Shown here one piece after another: positions 5,821 through 6,267 of a DNA stretch of 6,267 nucleotides (positions are counted from its first letter, which is position 1; each line of letters opens with the position of its first letter). The translations under genes and the position numbers were made by a program. The notes below the pieces were generated by a model that saw nothing but the letters and a program-made list of their open reading frames with translations, was not told where the DNA came from and did no database searches. Source of the DNA: Phascolarctobacterium sp. GTDB taxonomy: Bacteria; Bacillota; Negativicutes; Acidaminococcales; Acidaminococcaceae. The stretch is from NCBI GenBank assembly GCA_016302525.1, contig JAEDNJ010000095.1, positions 1 through 6,267 of the forward strand. Reading direction: 5' to 3'.

Positions 5821-6267
5821 ATGACTCAGGACGAAAAGATTTTGGAGCTAGTTAATAAATATAAGGATGAGCAGCTTAGCTCAGAAGCGTTGCTTAAGGA
5901 GCTTCGCAGCCTACAATATGCTGATTTAGGCTTTGCAACCTTGGATACTGCCAGGGCTGTAAGGCAGGGCTTTCCAGAGGTTATTTACTGTGAAGGTAAG
6001 ACACCAGAGCAAAGTGCGCAGATTTTTCTTGCTTTAAGTGAGCGCAATGGTAATGTCTTAGCTACGCGAGCAGGCAAGAAGCATTATGAGGCAATCAAGG
6101 CTCTGGTGGCTGATGCAGAATATAACGCATTGGCACGCACTGTTACTATTGAAAGAGAGCCTCTGCCCAAGGATGAGAGCAGAGTTATTACTATTGTAAC
6201 TGCTGGCACAAGTGATCTTCCCGTGGCTAGCGAGGCGGCAGTAACCGCTTCTATTATGGGCAATAAG
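5821..6267 (+). CDS. larB: LarB, nickel-pincer cofactor biosynthesis carboxylase/hydrolase (3' end cut by window)
   Basis: LarB carries out the first step in making the nickel-pincer nucleotide cofactor of lactate racemase-type enzymes: it carboxylates the pyridinium ring of nicotinic acid adenine dinucleotide and releases AMP, in the cytoplasm. The frame is open for 149 codons to the window end; the family is about 250 residues, so roughly 100 are missing. The N-terminal helical part (1-32) is followed by the LarB signature at 33-64 (Y-A-D-L-G-F-A, then A-V-R-Q-G-F-P-E-V-I-Y-C-E-G-K-T-P-E-Q), then V-L-A-T-R-A at 79-84, and the start of the PurE/AIR-carboxylase-like domain at about 122-149 (V-T-A-G-T-S-D-L-P-V-A-S-E-A-A-V-T-A). 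The catalytic cysteine known from characterised LarB lies beyond the window. ATG 5821 gives an N-terminus of typical length; GTG 5791 is an alternative. It has its own promoter and is separate from the pump operon. LarC and LarE partners would be expected downstream or elsewhere. Confidence 0.93.
   Translation, partial: MTQDEKILELVNKYKDEQLSSEALLKELRSLQYADLGFATLDTARAVRQGFPEVIYCEGKTPEQSAQIFLALSERNGNVLATRAGKKHYEAIKALVADAEYNALARTVTIEREPLPKDESRVITIVTAGTSDLPVASEAAVTASIMGNK

Noticed and set aside
1..6267. CRISPR array, insertion sequence, tRNA/rRNA gene or phage attachment site
   Set aside because: No regularly spaced repeats, transposase-like proteins, terminal inverted repeats or tRNA-like cloverleafs were seen on either strand.

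Overview
The window looks like chromosomal DNA from a diderm (outer-membrane-bearing) anaerobic bacterium of moderate to low GC. A Negativicutes-type organism is my best guess. The clues are PilN/PilO-type pilus proteins and an RND efflux pump, both of which imply a two-membrane envelope, next to a LarB-type nickel-pincer cofactor gene common in anaerobes, with very AT-rich intergenic DNA. A sample 60-base line in the spacer (1261-1320) has 10 G+C, while one inside the pump gene (3001-3060) has 29. The taxonomic guess is inference from gene content and composition, not from a marker gene. All genes are on the + strand.

Layout. (1) 1-1086: the end of a type IV pilus / type II secretion-like operon, with a 5'-clipped pilN followed by an overlapping pilO. 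Together these would form the inner-membrane alignment subcomplex that links the cytoplasmic motor platform to the envelope. (2) 1087-1496: a 410-bp non-coding, AT-rich spacer with a possible weak terminator for the pilus operon, an extended -10 promoter, a 16-bp near-perfect palindrome on a consensus -35 hexamer, other inverted repeats and the pump leader. (3) 1497-5692: a two-gene efflux operon, a periplasmic adaptor (membrane fusion protein) followed by an HAE-1-like RND transporter. The two genes overlap by 4 bp, and the transporter keeps all the proton-relay residues. No outer-membrane channel gene accompanies them. (4) 5693-5820: a strong intrinsic terminator whose T-tract runs directly into the -35 of the next promoter. 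(5) 5821-6267: the first 149 codons of larB, cut by the window end.

How the genes relate. The pilus, efflux and cofactor genes are three separate transcription units by sequence signals. I see no sign that they form one functional system. The pump genes use a clearly different arginine codon set from the pilus genes. Overall the gene content is ordinary. The parts most worth a second look are the pump control region, the codon-usage boundary, and the tight terminator/promoter junction before larB. I did not find evidence of a previously undescribed system.
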